Below are positions 8,101-16,819 of a DNA stretch of 64,000 bases, piece after piece. The notes under the pieces are model-generated. The model did no database searches. It was not told the origin of the DNA and saw nothing but the letters and a program-made list of their open reading frames with translations. Origin of the DNA: Allopusillimonas lactea. Lineage in GTDB: Bacteria > Pseudomonadota > Gammaproteobacteria > Burkholderiales > Burkholderiaceae_B. Numbering within the stretch: the first letter of the stretch is position 1; every line of letters starts with the position of its first letter. The position numbers were made by a program, and so were the translations under genes. The stretch covers positions 1 to 64,000 of the forward strand of contig NZ_JAJJOZ010000009.1 in assembly GCF_021653995.1 (NCBI RefSeq), in the 5' to 3' direction.

Positions 8101-8889
8101 ATGAAGCCTCAGAGTCGAGTGCCGCTGGGTTATGAGGAGTACGAGGGAGACAGGCAATTCGCCACGACGCTGGCCCGCGGGATGCAGCTACTCCGCTGCT
8201 TCAGCACCGACACCCTTGAGCTGGGCAATAAAGAGTTGGCGAACATGCTGCGGCTACCCGCCGCCACGGTGTCCCGGCTTACCTACACGCTGCTTTGCAT
8301 GGGCTACCTGACCCAGAGCAAGAACTACGGGAAGTACCGGCTGGGCAACAAGATTCTGGTGCTGGGCTCTCCGTTGTTGGAGTCGTACCGGATACGAACA
8401 CGGGCTCGCCCATTAATGTGGCAACTGGCCAAAGAGACCGGTGGCACGGTTGCCATCGGTGTTCGCGATCAAATGGGTATTGTGTGCATAGAGGCCATTC
8501 GCGCCGATAACAATCGCCTTTACCGGATGGACGTCGGAGAGGTGCGCCCCCTCATCGGCACAGCACTGGGCAGGGCCTGCCTAATGTCCTGCCAGAAAGA
8601 CGAGCGCATGCAAATTCTGAACCAGATCCAGATCAGATCGCCGGAAGACTGGCAACGGTTTGGCGAGGCGACCATGGCAAACATCAAGCAGTTCGCCCGC
8701 CACGGCTGCTGTACCAACGTCGGCGAGCTGTATCCGGACGTGCAGGCGGTCGCCGTCCCCATGGGCCGCATCGATCAAGACGAACCTGCATCTTTGAGCT
8801 GCTCGTTCCAAGGCGTAAAGCTCGACGCGTCCTGGCTGCGGGAAACAATCGCCCCCAAACTGATCAGCCTGATTCGTGAGATAGGGTAG
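8101..8889 (+). CDS. IclR-family transcriptional regulator
   Basis: Predicted 262-aa regulator. An N-terminal winged helix-turn-helix spans about residues 22-85 (ELANMLRLPAATVSRLTYTL recognition region, then GKYRLG wing). The C-terminal effector-binding GAF-like domain follows, with GTVAIGVRD, MDVGEVRPLIGTALGRACL and VQAVAVPMG. It is divergent from the carotenoid-oxygenase operon with an inverted repeat between them, and most likely responds to the pathway substrate. The ATG at 8101 gives the normal family length; its ribosome-binding site is weak. Confidence 0.9.
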   Translation: MKPQSRVPLGYEEYEGDRQFATTLARGMQLLRCFSTDTLELGNKELANMLRLPAATVSRLTYTLLCMGYLTQSKNYGKYRLGNKILVLGSPLLESYRIRTRARPLMWQLAKETGGTVAIGVRDQMGIVCIEAIRADNNRLYRMDVGEVRPLIGTALGRACLMSCQKDERMQILNQIQIRSPEDWQRFGEATMANIKQFARHGCCTNVGELYPDVQAVAVPMGRIDQDEPASLSCSFQGVKLDASWLRETIAPKLISLIREIG

Positions 8890-8971
8890 TTAAGCGTCGT
8901 CGCTACGCGCTGTGCATGCACTGCGTTGCCCGCAGTACTATAGGGCTCCCCACCAAACCCGGAGCTTCTCC

Positions 8972-9901
8972 ATGACCGATACGTTCTCTGCCGTGCGCAG
9001 GAAGTATTTGCGTTCCGCGTCCGCACTCGCCTTGGCACTGGCGACGCCACTGTCTTTCAGCGCGCGTGCGCTGGCCCGGCAGCAACCCGCAAAACTCATC
9101 ATCACTGCCATCCCCGACGATGGCGATGCCGATCGTATGCGGGAGAATTTCGGCGCGCTGGCCGCCTATCTTGGAAAGGCCGTCGGCATTCCGGTGGAAT
9201 ACATGCATGTCGAGAACTATGCGGCCAGTGTCACCGCGCTGGCGACGGGGCGCGCCCACATTGCCTGGCTGGGCGCGGTGACGATCGCGCAAGCGCGCAT
9301 GATGATGGGCGACAAGCTCACCATCCTTGGCTGTCGCGATATCGACAAGCGGTTCGTCAGTTATTTCATCGCCAACCCCACCACAGGGCTGGGCGAGGTG
9401 GCCGACTTGAAAGCCTTGGCCGCGCTGGCGAAGGGTAAATCATGGACGTTCACATTCGGCAGCAAGAGCAGCACGTCGGGCCATGTACGGCCACGCAAGT
9501 TCTTCATGGACCAAGCCGGCACCGCGCCGGAGAACGTCTTCCGCACGGTCGCATACTCGGGCAGCCACGATGTGGTGATGCAAATGGTGTCCAACGGCGC
9601 GTACGATGTCGGGGCGTTGAACTACGCGTCATGGGAGAAAGCCTCCGAAGCGCTCAAAGCCAGGGCGCCGATCATCTACAAGACGCCGCCCTACATCGAT
9701 TACGGGCTGGCGGCGCGCGCCGACCTGGACGAAAGCCTGTTGCAGCGGCTGCGCGCGGCTCTGCTTGTGCTGGACGCGGGCGATGCCAACGGCGCAAAGG
9801 TGCTCAGCTACCTGAAGGCGAAGCGCTTCGTCGAGGCGGATATGTCCGAATGGCAGGGCTATGTTGACTTGCTGCAGTCGGGCCTCGATATCGGCGGTTG
9901 A
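8972..9901 (+). CDS. PhnD-like (phosphonate/putative selenate) ABC transporter substrate-binding protein
   Basis: Predicted 309-aa exported binding protein. The signal region carries RRKYLRS followed by a hydrophobic run ending near SARALA, which resembles a twin-arginine signal. The mature part has AIPDDGDADRMRENFGALAAYL, VENYAASVTALATGRAHIAWLG, CRDIDKRF and FGSKSSTSGHVRPRKFF. These match the PhnD superfamily and especially the group annotated as putative selenate ABC transporter binding proteins (from memory of the family pattern). The start at 8972 is chosen because GGAG lies 7 nt upstream; the longer frame has none. It heads a three-gene transporter operon. The ligand is likely a phosphonate-like or selenate-like oxyanion. 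Confidence 0.85.
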   Translation: MTDTFSAVRRKYLRSASALALALATPLSFSARALARQQPAKLIITAIPDDGDADRMRENFGALAAYLGKAVGIPVEYMHVENYAASVTALATGRAHIAWLGAVTIAQARMMMGDKLTILGCRDIDKRFVSYFIANPTTGLGEVADLKALAALAKGKSWTFTFGSKSSTSGHVRPRKFFMDQAGTAPENVFRTVAYSGSHDVVMQMVSNGAYDVGALNYASWEKASEALKARAPIIYKTPPYIDYGLAARADLDESLLQRLRAALLVLDAGDANGAKVLSYLKAKRFVEADMSEWQGYVDLLQSGLDIGG

Positions 9902-9922
9902 TGTCTGCTTCAAACGATTGCG

Positions 9923-10732
9923 ATGATTGAATCCAGCGCCCGCCCCGCAGCCCCGGCATCTGTTGTGCTTGAACACGCTTCGGTGTCTTACGGGCATCGA
10001 CGCGTGCTCGATGCCGTGAGCCTGTCTGTGTCGCCCGGGGAACGCGTGGCCGTGATCGGCCCTTCGGGTGCGGGCAAGACCACGCTGTTTCGCCTGATGG
10101 CGGGCCTGATCAAGCCCGCCGAGGGCCAGGTCACAACACTCCATCAGGACACGGCCAGGTTATCCGGCAGGCGGTTGCAGCGGCTGCGGCGAGAAGTTGG
10201 CTTCCTCCATCAACAAGACAACCTCATCCCTCAATTGCGCGTGCTGCACAATGTACTGATGGGGCGGCTGGGTCATTGGCCGCTGCCCCGCGCGCTGCTT
10301 TCCTTGCTGTGGCCGCAACAGATCCATCTTGCACGCGCTGCTCTTGCGCGCGTTGAGCTGGCCGATCGGTTATGGGCATTGCCCGACGAGCTTTCGGGTG
10401 GCCAGCAGCAACGTGTCGCTGTGGCGCGCCTGATGGTGCAGCAACCCAGGCTGATCCTGGCGGACGAGCCGGTCAGTGCGCTGGACTTGCGGCTGGGCCA
10501 GGAGATCATCGCGCTGCTGTGCGAGCTGGCGCGACGCGACGAGGCGGCGCTGTTGATCAACCTGCATACCCTTGATCTGTTGCAAGGCAATTTCGACCGC
10601 GTTGTTGCCTTGCGAGAGGGCCGTATTTTCTGGCAAGGCGTGCCCGCCGACATCAGTCAGCAACTGCTGCGCGATCTGTACGGTGCGGAATACCGGGCGC
10701 TGCGCCTGGACGATCTGGCGCTGCCGGCATGA
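9923..10732 (+). CDS. Phosphonate/selenate-type ABC transporter ATP-binding protein
   Basis: Predicted 269-aa ATPase of the PhnC type. Walker A is GPSGAGKTT near residue 49, the Q-loop lies in FLHQQDN, the signature is LSGGQQQR and Walker B is LILADEP followed by VSALD. The switch His is in INLHTLD. It follows the binding-protein gene by 21 nt and overlaps the permease start (ATGA), so the three proteins should be made in step. It energises import through the fused permease. Confidence 0.9.
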   Translation: MIESSARPAAPASVVLEHASVSYGHRRVLDAVSLSVSPGERVAVIGPSGAGKTTLFRLMAGLIKPAEGQVTTLHQDTARLSGRRLQRLRREVGFLHQQDNLIPQLRVLHNVLMGRLGHWPLPRALLSLLWPQQIHLARAALARVELADRLWALPDELSGGQQQRVAVARLMVQQPRLILADEPVSALDLRLGQEIIALLCELARRDEAALLINLHTLDLLQGNFDRVVALREGRIFWQGVPADISQQLLRDLYGAEYRALRLDDLALPA

Positions 10733-12711
10733 CGGCGATTGCAATAGAAGCCGCGGCCTTGCACGGCCGAACCCGGCGCCCGCTGGGCAATTTCCTTGCG
10801 CTGTTGCTGCTGGCGCTGGCTGTGCTTGCCGCCTGTTTTTCCGTCGAATGGGACTGGGCGGCGCTAACCGATGCGCAGCGGCGAGCACAGGCCGCCGCAA
10901 GAATAGCGACGTGGCTGGCTGCTTTTCTGGCCCCTGACTTGTCCGGGGATTTCTTGTTGCATGCCTGGGACCTCACCTTGCAGACGCTGTCGGCGGCGGT
11001 GCTGGGCACCACGCTCGCCGTGCTGTTTGCGTGGCCGCTGGCGATGGGTGCGAGCCGCGCAGTGTGTGTGGGCGACGAGCAGGGCCTTTACGCTCACCGC
11101 CTGTGGCGCCACTTCCCCCTGCGTTCACCGGCCGCGCTGCTGTGCGCGGCCTGCCGCCTGCTGCAAGACGTCTTGCGGGCAGTGCCCGATTTTGTGTGGG
11201 CCATTATCCTCGTCGCCATGATTGGCCTGGGGCCATTGACCGGCGCACTGGCCCTGGCACTGAATATCACCGGCATCCTGGCCAAGGTTTATAGCGAACT
11301 GTGGGACAGCATCGACCCATCGCGGTATGCACAGGTACGCAGCCTGGGCGGTGGAAGGCTGGCGACCTTTCTGTACGGCATCCGCCCCCTCGCCTCGCGC
11401 AATGTGCTTTCATTCACGCTGATGCGGACTGAATGCGCGATTCGCAATGCGGCGGTGATCGGCGCGGTGGGCGGCGGCGGGCTTGGCGCGGAAATCTGGT
11501 ATCAGATCCGTTTCGGTGCCTGGGACAAGATCGGTACGCTGATCGTCTTCACCTTGCTGTTGACCCTGACCGCAGATCTGGCAAGCAATCATGTGCGCAA
11601 GGCGCTGCGCGGAGATCCGGCCCAGGCCCAAGGCCGGGCGCCGATCACCGCTCGCATGGGCTCGCACCCCCGCCCGCCCCTGCGCGCATGGTACGCGGCA
11701 GGATTCGTGGCCGCGATATTGGTGTGGTCGCTCTGGTTCATGGGCTGGGGCAACCGGGCAGGCGATGGCGGGCAGGCACGGAATCATCTCGCGCCCGCCG
11801 TGGCGCTGATCACAGGCCAGGCCTGGAACAAGCTCAGTTTCTTCGAACGGCTGCTGTCGCCCGACCTCGACCTGGCAGCCCTCGGGCTCGGCAAGCCCGA
11901 GGCCATTGCAGCCCGGCAATCGGCCGGAAAGGCGGTAGACCTGTTCGCACATTATGGGCCGAGTGATGCCTGGCGTCCGGCCGCTTGGTCGGCCTGGCTG
12001 GATGAGCTTCGCAAATGGTTTGTGTGGCGCGCAATAGAGTCCGCCGCCGTACCGCTGGCCATCGCGGTCGTCGGCACAATGCTGGGCGTAGCAGCCACCG
12101 TCTTGCTCACCTACCTGCATTCGACAAGCTTCCAGTGGCTGTCCGAACGCTTCACCGGTGAAACGCCGTCGTCCTGGCGCCGGGCGTGGCGTGCATTGCA
12201 ACTGGTCGCCGCACGGGCCGTTGCCGTCATTGCACGCGGTGTACCCGAAGTGATGTGGGCGTTTCTTTTCATCGCCTTCTTCGGGCCGGGCCTCGTGGCG
12301 GGCATGCTTGCCATCGCCGCCCACACCCTGGGTGTGCTGACCCGTGTGTTCGGTGAAGCGCTCGACAACCAGCCGCTGCGGCGCTTCGAGTCTACCTGCG
12401 GCGCGTCGCGCCCCGTCACCTACGCCGCGGTGGCCGTGCCTTTGGTGTGGCGCGACTGGCGCACCTACACCTTCTTCCAATTCGAAAGCAATGTGCGGGC
12501 CGCCGTGGTACTCGGCCTGATCGGTGTCGGCGGCCTGGGCTTCCAGTTCAGCTTCAACTTCGAGTGGTTCCGCTTCGAGCGCGCCAGCACCTACCTCATT
12601 GTGATGATTCTGTTGACGGTGATCATCGATCGGAGTTCGCGGTGGTTGAACGTTTCGCGGGTGGAGGCGCCGGGAGGAAATCCATCACGGGGTAGATGGC
12701 GCCTGTTTTGA
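10729..12711 (+). CDS. Double-length PhnE-like ABC transporter permease
   Basis: Predicted 660-aa inner-membrane protein made of two PhnE-type permease halves. The first half (about residues 1-280) has its coupling-helix region near SLGGGRLATFLYGIRPLASR and ends with AVIGAVGGGGLGAEI. The second half (about 310-650) has the counterpart CGASRPVTYAAVAVPLVWRD and ends with VVLGLIGVGGLGFQF. Each half has about six hydrophobic segments, so a single chain may provide the whole membrane pore. The halves are joined by a periplasmic-looking insert (about 345-420). The ATG overlaps the ATPase stop. Fused permeases of this kind occur in the putative selenate transporter group. Confidence 0.85.
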   Translation: MTAIAIEAAALHGRTRRPLGNFLALLLLALAVLAACFSVEWDWAALTDAQRRAQAAARIATWLAAFLAPDLSGDFLLHAWDLTLQTLSAAVLGTTLAVLFAWPLAMGASRAVCVGDEQGLYAHRLWRHFPLRSPAALLCAACRLLQDVLRAVPDFVWAIILVAMIGLGPLTGALALALNITGILAKVYSELWDSIDPSRYAQVRSLGGGRLATFLYGIRPLASRNVLSFTLMRTECAIRNAAVIGAVGGGGLGAEIWYQIRFGAWDKIGTLIVFTLLLTLTADLASNHVRKALRGDPAQAQGRAPITARMGSHPRPPLRAWYAAGFVAAILVWSLWFMGWGNRAGDGGQARNHLAPAVALITGQAWNKLSFFERLLSPDLDLAALGLGKPEAIAARQSAGKAVDLFAHYGPSDAWRPAAWSAWLDELRKWFVWRAIESAAVPLAIAVVGTMLGVAATVLLTYLHSTSFQWLSERFTGETPSSWRRAWRALQLVAARAVAVIARGVPEVMWAFLFIAFFGPGLVAGMLAIAAHTLGVLTRVFGEALDNQPLRRFESTCGASRPVTYAAVAVPLVWRDWRTYTFFQFESNVRAAVVLGLIGVGGLGFQFSFNFEWFRFERASTYLIVMILLTVIIDRSSRWLNVSRVEAPGGNPSRGRWRLF

Positions 12712-12775
12712 CCTTGCGCAGACACTCAGCATGATAATGCCTGCCCCGGCAAGATGATCACGATACACTCCGGGC

Positions 12776-13315
12776 ATGGCTCACCCGTCTCATTCCTCCC
12801 GCCCAGTACTGCGCCGTGCACGTCCGGCGCTTTGGCTGCTGGCGCTGGCGATTCTGCTGCGTGGGCTGATGCCATTGGGCTATATGCCCGACCTGACGGC
12901 CATACGCAGCGGCGAGCTGCGCATCACAATCTGTTCGGTAGGCATGCCGCCCGGCGCACTGGCTGCGCAAGACGCGGGGCCGCTGGCGCACATGTCGCGG
13001 CCTGCCGAGGCCGCTGGCATGCTTGTGCATGTGACGGGCGCGAAATACCACATCACCACCGAGACGGCGTCCGAAGCTGGGAACGATCACGGCAGCGATC
13101 GCGGCAACCATCATGCAAACGGCAGCCTGGAATGCCCTTTCAGCCTGCTGACCCATCTTGCCGCAATCGCCGGCGCGGCTACGCCTTCCGTACAGCCGCT
13201 TGCCATGGCGGCAGTGTTGCCGCTGCGGCCTGCCGCCTTTGCCGAACCGGTCGTCAACATACTGCGCGGTCCGCCGCTGGGTTCGCGCGCGCCGCCTATC
13301 TCCTTGTTCGCCTAA
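12776..13315 (+). CDS. DUF2946 family membrane-associated protein
   Basis: Predicted 179-aa protein. An N-terminal hydrophobic helix (ALWLLALAILLRGLMPLGYMPD) is followed by RITICSV, a histidine-rich stretch (about residues 80-120, GNDHGSDRGNHH) and CPFSLLTHLAAI. The tail is RGPPLGSRAPP. The CSV...CPF cysteines and this C-terminal motif fit DUF2946, whose genes commonly precede copper TonB receptors. The adjacent copper receptor supports a copper-handling role, which is inferred. The His/Asp-rich stretch could bind metal. No strong ribosome-binding site is seen. Confidence 0.8.
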   Translation: MAHPSHSSRPVLRRARPALWLLALAILLRGLMPLGYMPDLTAIRSGELRITICSVGMPPGALAAQDAGPLAHMSRPAEAAGMLVHVTGAKYHITTETASEAGNDHGSDRGNHHANGSLECPFSLLTHLAAIAGAATPSVQPLAMAAVLPLRPAAFAEPVVNILRGPPLGSRAPPISLFA

Positions 13316-13622
13316 GGGCGACGGCCGGCTTTACCTTACAGACGCATGACCCGCATGGAGATCCCTCCGTGCGCGGATCCGCCTGCCCATAGACTCGCAT
13401 CGATGCATCGACGCGGCCCGTCTGGGCAGCGCCTGCGACGGTGGCACCCGGCCTGGTTTCCGCCCTCCCTCTTCTTGAACCTCTGTGCCCGCTCGCGCAA
13501 CACGCCGGCTGCGCTGCCGCTACGCGTGCGGCCCGCGCCCCCGTGCTTGCGGGCGGGTGTACGGGCGCGACGACGCACACCCGCGCTGTCATCGCCCTTT
13601 ACGGTATGCACTAGGATAAAAA
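13316..13622 (+). other. 307-bp gap between DUF2946 and the copper receptor
   Basis: The region is very GC-rich and contains no reading frame with recognisable protein features. An open frame starting at 13346 overlaps the receptor gene and looks like a GC-bias artefact. AGGA 9 nt before the receptor ATG is the only clear signal. I see no metal-responsive operator. Confidence 0.4.
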
Positions 13623-15689
13623 ATGAACTACCCGATCGAATATGCGCGCAACGCGCTTGCACTGGCTGTGCTGGCTGCCATCTTTCCCGCCAGGGCCCAA
13701 CAGGCCGACAACACGAACCAGGCACACGTCACCACGCTCGAAAACATCGTCATCACCGGCGTTGCGCCGACCTCGCCCGTGACGATCGTGACCGACCCCA
13801 AGCTGCCACGCCAACCCCTGCCTGCCAGCGACGGCACCGACTACCTGACGACCATACCCGGTTTCTCCGCCATTCGTAATGGCGGCTCGAATGGCGATCC
13901 TGTGCTGCGCGGCATGTTCGGCTCGCGGCTGAACATTCTGACCAACGGCGGCAATATGATTGGCGCATGCCCTTCCCGCATGGATGCTCCGTCATCCTAT
14001 ATCTCGCCCGAGACTTTTGACCGCTTGACGGTTATCAAAGGTCCACAGACTGTGCTGTGGGGGCCGGGTGCGTCAGCGGGCACGGTGCGCTTCGACCGCG
14101 AGCCGCCAGGCTTTACCGAAGCCGGTTTCCTGGCAGACGCTTCGCTGATGGGCGGGTCGTGGGGGCGCAACGATCAGGCCGTGGACATGACGGTCGGCAA
14201 TGAGCGCATCTATGGCCGGGTCGGGTTCAATCATTCGCATGCCCAGGATTACAAAGATGGCGACGGCAACGTGGTGCCTTCACGCTGGGATAAATGGAAT
14301 GCCGATGTGGCGCTTGGCTTCACGCCCGACGCGGATTCCTATTATGAGATCAGCGCCGGCACTGGCGACGGCGAAGCGCGCTATGCGGGACGCGGCATGG
14401 ACGGCACGCAGTTCCGGCGCGAAAGCGCCGCCTTCCGATTTCGTCAAGCCAATCTGGGCGATGTGTTCACAACGCTGGAGGGCCAGGTTTACTACAACTA
14501 TGCGGATCACGTCATGGACAATTACACGCTGCGGCAGTTCAAGCCCGGTGGCGGCATGAATCATCCCATGGCATCGAATGTGGATCGCAGGACGCAGGGA
14601 GGCCGCCTGGCCGCCACGCTGGCGCTCTCCGATACGGTATCAATGATTGCGGGCATGGACTTCATGGACAGCGACCACCGAGCGCGCAGCAAGATGGGCG
14701 CGATGCCATATTCGCCATGGACGCAGGATGCGAACTTCAGCAATGTTGGCGTCTTTGGCGAACTGACGTGGAAACTGGCGCCGCATCAGCGGATCGTGGG
14801 CGGTGCTCGCTTGGATCATGCGTCGACCAAGGATATGCGCAGCGTTACGGGCATGCGCGGGATGCAGCGGCTCAACCCCACCGCCAACGAGCGCCGCTCA
14901 GACACCCTGCCCAGCGGATTCGTGCGTTACGAACACGATCTTCAATCCCTGCCAGCCACGCTGTATGCGGGGATCGGACATGTGCAGCGGTTTCCCGACT
15001 ACTGGGAACTGTTCTCTCCAAAGATGGGGCCAAGCGGCGCACGCAACGCATTTGACGGCATCAAGCCCGAAAAAACCACGCAGATCGATATCGGTGCACA
15101 GTACAAGACCGACACCGTGGAGGCATGGGTCTCGGCCTATGCCGGCACCATTGCGGACTACATACTGTTCGACTACATGCCGGGCGGCATGATGGGCTCC
15201 ATCTCGCGCGCGCGCAACGTCGATGCCCGCATCATGGGCGGCGAATTGGGCGGCAGTTGGCGGGTGTCGCCGTCGTGGAAGCTGGGCGGCAGCCTCGCTT
15301 ATGCCTGGGGCAAGAACCAGAGCGACAGCCGGCCTATGGCGCAGATTCCCCCGCTGGAAGTTTCGCTCAATGCGCAGTACGAGCAAGGGCCATGGTCAGC
15401 CGGTGCGGTATGGCGGCTTGTGGCCAGCCAGCATCGCTACGCCGTCAATCAGGGCAACGTCGTCGGCAAGGATTTCGGGCCCAGCGCCGGTTTCGGCGTG
15501 CTGTCGCTCAATGCCGGCTATGCCTTCGACAAGCGGGCCTCGTTGGCCATTGGCGTGGATAACGTGTTCGACAAGACCTACACCGAACACTTGAACCTGC
15601 TCGGCAACAGCGGCTTCGGCTACTCGGGCACATCACCATTCAACGAGCCCGGCCGCACGGTATGGGCGCGGGTGAGCTTCCGGTTCTAA
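13623..15689 (+). CDS. TonB-dependent copper receptor (OprC/NosA-like)
   Basis: Predicted 688-aa outer-membrane receptor. The signal peptide ends near FPARAQ. The plug domain (about 40-165) contains ENIVITG (TonB-box-like region), PVLRGMFGSRLNILTNGG, GACPSRMDAPSSYISPE and VIKGPQTVLWGPGASAG. The GACPSRMD block with its Cys and Met is characteristic of the OprC/NosA copper-receptor group. A 22-strand barrel follows, ending in the aromatic VSFRF motif expected for BAM-dependent insertion. Methionine-rich loops (MNHPMASN, MGAMPYSP, MPGGMMGS) could contact copper. With DUF2946 upstream it forms a copper-acquisition unit, presumably supplying cuproenzymes. A strong terminator follows. Confidence 0.92.
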   Translation: MNYPIEYARNALALAVLAAIFPARAQQADNTNQAHVTTLENIVITGVAPTSPVTIVTDPKLPRQPLPASDGTDYLTTIPGFSAIRNGGSNGDPVLRGMFGSRLNILTNGGNMIGACPSRMDAPSSYISPETFDRLTVIKGPQTVLWGPGASAGTVRFDREPPGFTEAGFLADASLMGGSWGRNDQAVDMTVGNERIYGRVGFNHSHAQDYKDGDGNVVPSRWDKWNADVALGFTPDADSYYEISAGTGDGEARYAGRGMDGTQFRRESAAFRFRQANLGDVFTTLEGQVYYNYADHVMDNYTLRQFKPGGGMNHPMASNVDRRTQGGRLAATLALSDTVSMIAGMDFMDSDHRARSKMGAMPYSPWTQDANFSNVGVFGELTWKLAPHQRIVGGARLDHASTKDMRSVTGMRGMQRLNPTANERRSDTLPSGFVRYEHDLQSLPATLYAGIGHVQRFPDYWELFSPKMGPSGARNAFDGIKPEKTTQIDIGAQYKTDTVEAWVSAYAGTIADYILFDYMPGGMMGSISRARNVDARIMGGELGGSWRVSPSWKLGGSLAYAWGKNQSDSRPMAQIPPLEVSLNAQYEQGPWSAGAVWRLVASQHRYAVNQGNVVGKDFGPSAGFGVLSLNAGYAFDKRASLAIGVDNVFDKTYTEHLNLLGNSGFGYSGTSPFNEPGRTVWARVSFRF

Positions 15690-15690
15690 G

Positions 15691-15732
15691 CGGAAAGGCC
15701 TGCGCGGCACGTTTGCCGCGCAGGCCTTTCCG
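15691..15732. terminator. Bidirectional terminator-like hairpin, 19-bp perfect stem
   Basis: Arms at 15691-15709 and 15714-15732 are perfectly complementary around a CGTT loop. The site lies between the convergent copper receptor and Bug genes. Each arm ends in a short A/T tract, so it can serve both strands. Confidence 0.85.
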
Positions 15733-15737
15733 AAAAC

Positions 15738-16703
15738 TCACTGCAGCTTGATATTCACCTGCTTGATCAACTCACGGCACTGGGCCGTATCGATCTTGAG
15801 TTGCTTTGCAAACTCCGCTGGACCCTGAAAGCTCGGATACATACTCATAGATGCCAGTTGTTCCTCCATGTCCGGCCCTGCCATGACTTCTCCTGCCGCC
15901 TTCCCCAGTCGGTCGACAACCGCCTGCGGTGTGCCTGCGGGCGCATATATACCGAACCAGCTTGGTATCCCCAGGACTGCGCGCTGCTCTTCCAGCGTTG
16001 GCACATCGGGAAGCGCGGCTGACCGATTGTTTCGCGTAATGGCGAGCGCCTTGACCGAACCATTCAGGACTTGCGGCAATGTAAGGCTATCAACGACAAG
16101 ATCGATCCGACCTCCCATCAGATCATTCAGTGCTTCGCTGGATCCCTTATAGGGTACATGGAGTGCCTCTATGCCCAGACGTTGCATCAGTGCGGCCGCC
16201 TGCAAGTGCGTAAGGGTGCCCAGGCCGGCCGAACCATATGTGAGCTTGCCCGGATGCTGTTTTCCATACTCGATCAGACCTTGAATATTCTGGGCTGGAA
16301 AATCCTTGCGGACCGTCACGATACCGATCGAAGACGTTAACTTGGCAATCGACACAAAGTCCTTCTCCGGGTCGTACTCGACATGCCGCAGGTAAGGCGT
16401 CACGGCCATGATGGCCGTCGGCGCAAGCAGCAATGTTGTTCCATCGGCCGCGCTGCGAGCAACGTATTGCGTACCGATCGAGCCACCCGCACCACCTTTG
16501 TTTTCCACCACAATGGTTTGCCCGAGCACCTCGCCCAGACGCTGCCCGACCAATCGCGCTACCTTGTCAGCCCCGCCACCCGGCGGATAAGGCACCACCA
16601 GCTTGATCGGGCCCGTGGGCGCCTGCGGCGCCGACATCGCAGGCGCCCCCATCACCAGACCGATCGCCATCGCGCCGAGCCATTTCCCCAGTCTCATCAT
16701 CAT
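15738..16703 (-). CDS. Bug/TctC-family periplasmic solute-binding protein
   Basis: Predicted 321-aa binding protein. The signal peptide MMMRLGKWLGAMAIGLVMGA ends near AMSA. Bug motifs are IKLVVPYPPGGGADKVARLV, VVENKGGAGGSIG and YGSAGLGTLTHL. Three consecutive ATG codons (16695-16703) follow GGAGG; the second or third gives better spacing than the first, so the start may be 3-6 nt downstream. It is the last gene of the CoA-transferase/thiol-dioxygenase operon, separated from the crotonase by 116 bp. It probably scavenges the pathway substrate. No TctAB genes are present. Confidence 0.9.
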   Translation of the reverse strand: MMMRLGKWLGAMAIGLVMGAPAMSAPQAPTGPIKLVVPYPPGGGADKVARLVGQRLGEVLGQTIVVENKGGAGGSIGTQYVARSAADGTTLLLAPTAIMAVTPYLRHVEYDPEKDFVSIAKLTSSIGIVTVRKDFPAQNIQGLIEYGKQHPGKLTYGSAGLGTLTHLQAAALMQRLGIEALHVPYKGSSEALNDLMGGRIDLVVDSLTLPQVLNGSVKALAITRNNRSAALPDVPTLEEQRAVLGIPSWFGIYAPAGTPQAVVDRLGKAAGEVMAGPDMEEQLASMSMYPSFQGPAEFAKQLKIDTAQCRELIKQVNIKLQ

Positions 16704-16819
16704 CGTCCTCCTGTTGTGTATCGTTCGCCGCGCGACATCTTCCACTGGGCATCCGCTCCGGTGTAGACAATCGCGCGACGTTGTCCCTGCATCGTTATCT
16801 GTAGATCGCCTTCCGTGCA

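Noticed and set aside
13346..13879. 177-codon frame between DUF2946 and the copper receptor
   Set aside because: It runs into the receptor gene in another frame and shows only Arg/Pro/Ala-rich sequence.
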